Positions 5,466 through 5,527 of a DNA stretch of 5,527 nt are shown piece after piece. The notes beneath the pieces were generated by a model that ran no database searches, was not told the origin of the DNA, and saw nothing but the letters and a program-made list of their open reading frames with translations. Position 1 is the stretch's first letter. Every line of letters begins with the position of its first letter. Both the position numbers and the translations under genes were made by a program. The stretch comes from DAOTWP01 sp034435675 (GTDB taxonomy: Bacteria > Chloroflexota > Anaerolineae > Aggregatilineales > Phototrophicaceae). The stretch spans positions 1 through 5,527 of the forward strand of contig DAOTWP010000081.1 in NCBI GenBank assembly GCA_034435675.1, in the 5' to 3' direction.

Positions 5466-5527
5466 TCAGCCGCCCATTGCCCCGGCGAAGAATTCCGCCA
5501 GCCGGGGATAGAGCCGGCGCTGGTTGT
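5466..5527 (-). CDS. C-terminal end of an unidentified protein (continues beyond window)
   Basis: Reading the minus strand inward from the right edge gives 19 codons (NQRRLYPRLAEFFAGAMGG) and then TGA at 5468-5466. Codon use and composition (Arg/Leu/Ala-rich with an amphipathic LYPRLAEFF) look like a real protein C-terminus, and the gene would converge on the oxidoreductase operon with the inverted repeat between them. Similar tails occur in several hydrolase-type proteins, but too little is visible to name a family. Confidence 0.45.
   Translation of the reverse strand, partial: NQRRLYPRLAEFFAGAMGG

Noticed and set aside
1..5527. CRISPR arrays, tRNA/rRNA genes, insertion-sequence ends
   Set aside because: No regularly spaced long repeats, no tRNA cloverleaf or rRNA signature, no transposase fragment and no terminal inverted repeats with target duplications were found.

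Overview
The window is GC-rich bacterial chromosomal DNA with short intergenic gaps. It looks like an anaerobic or facultative bacterium with selenocysteine and ferredoxin-linked 2-oxoacid metabolism. The DUF433 type and the style of the oxidoreductase genes would suit a Chloroflexota-like lineage, but that is an impression from protein style; nothing here fixes the phylum.

Layout. (1) 1-893, plus: the 3' two-thirds of selA (L-seryl-tRNA(Sec) selenium transferase), cut by the window edge. (2) 923-1219, minus: a decayed DUF433-family (antitoxin-like) gene, convergent with selA. Its frame is intact except for an internal TAG where a Trp is expected and an ATA where the start codon should be, placed behind a good Shine-Dalgarno. 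(3) 1220-1519: non-coding spacer with a perfect TATAAT (extended -10) for the next gene. (4) 1520-2503, plus: a CorA-family divalent-cation transporter. (5) 2504-2664: a structured control region with four copies of a degenerate 9-mer (TGNCAYCCT) followed by an 11-bp imperfect hairpin. (6) 2665-5386, plus: a tight four-gene operon (gaps of 10-15 bp, each gene with its own Shine-Dalgarno) for a 2-oxoacid:ferredoxin oxidoreductase, in the order 2x[4Fe-4S] ferredoxin (delta), alpha, beta (TPP), gamma. (7) 5387-5465: hairpins between convergent genes. (8) 5466-5527, minus: the last codons of an unidentified gene.

The four oxidoreductase genes are mutually consistent as one enzyme. Alpha and beta form the TPP active site, gamma completes the CoA/2-oxoacid-handling core, and the ferredoxin-like delta subunit carries electrons out to ferredoxin. 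Motifs resemble the VorABC/KorDABC class (branched-chain 2-oxoacids or 2-oxoglutarate); the substrate cannot be settled from sequence alone. selA and corA have no evident functional link to it.

I see no clear new multi-gene system. The items most worth a second look are the recently broken DUF433 gene and the repeat-plus-hairpin region ahead of the oxidoreductase operon.
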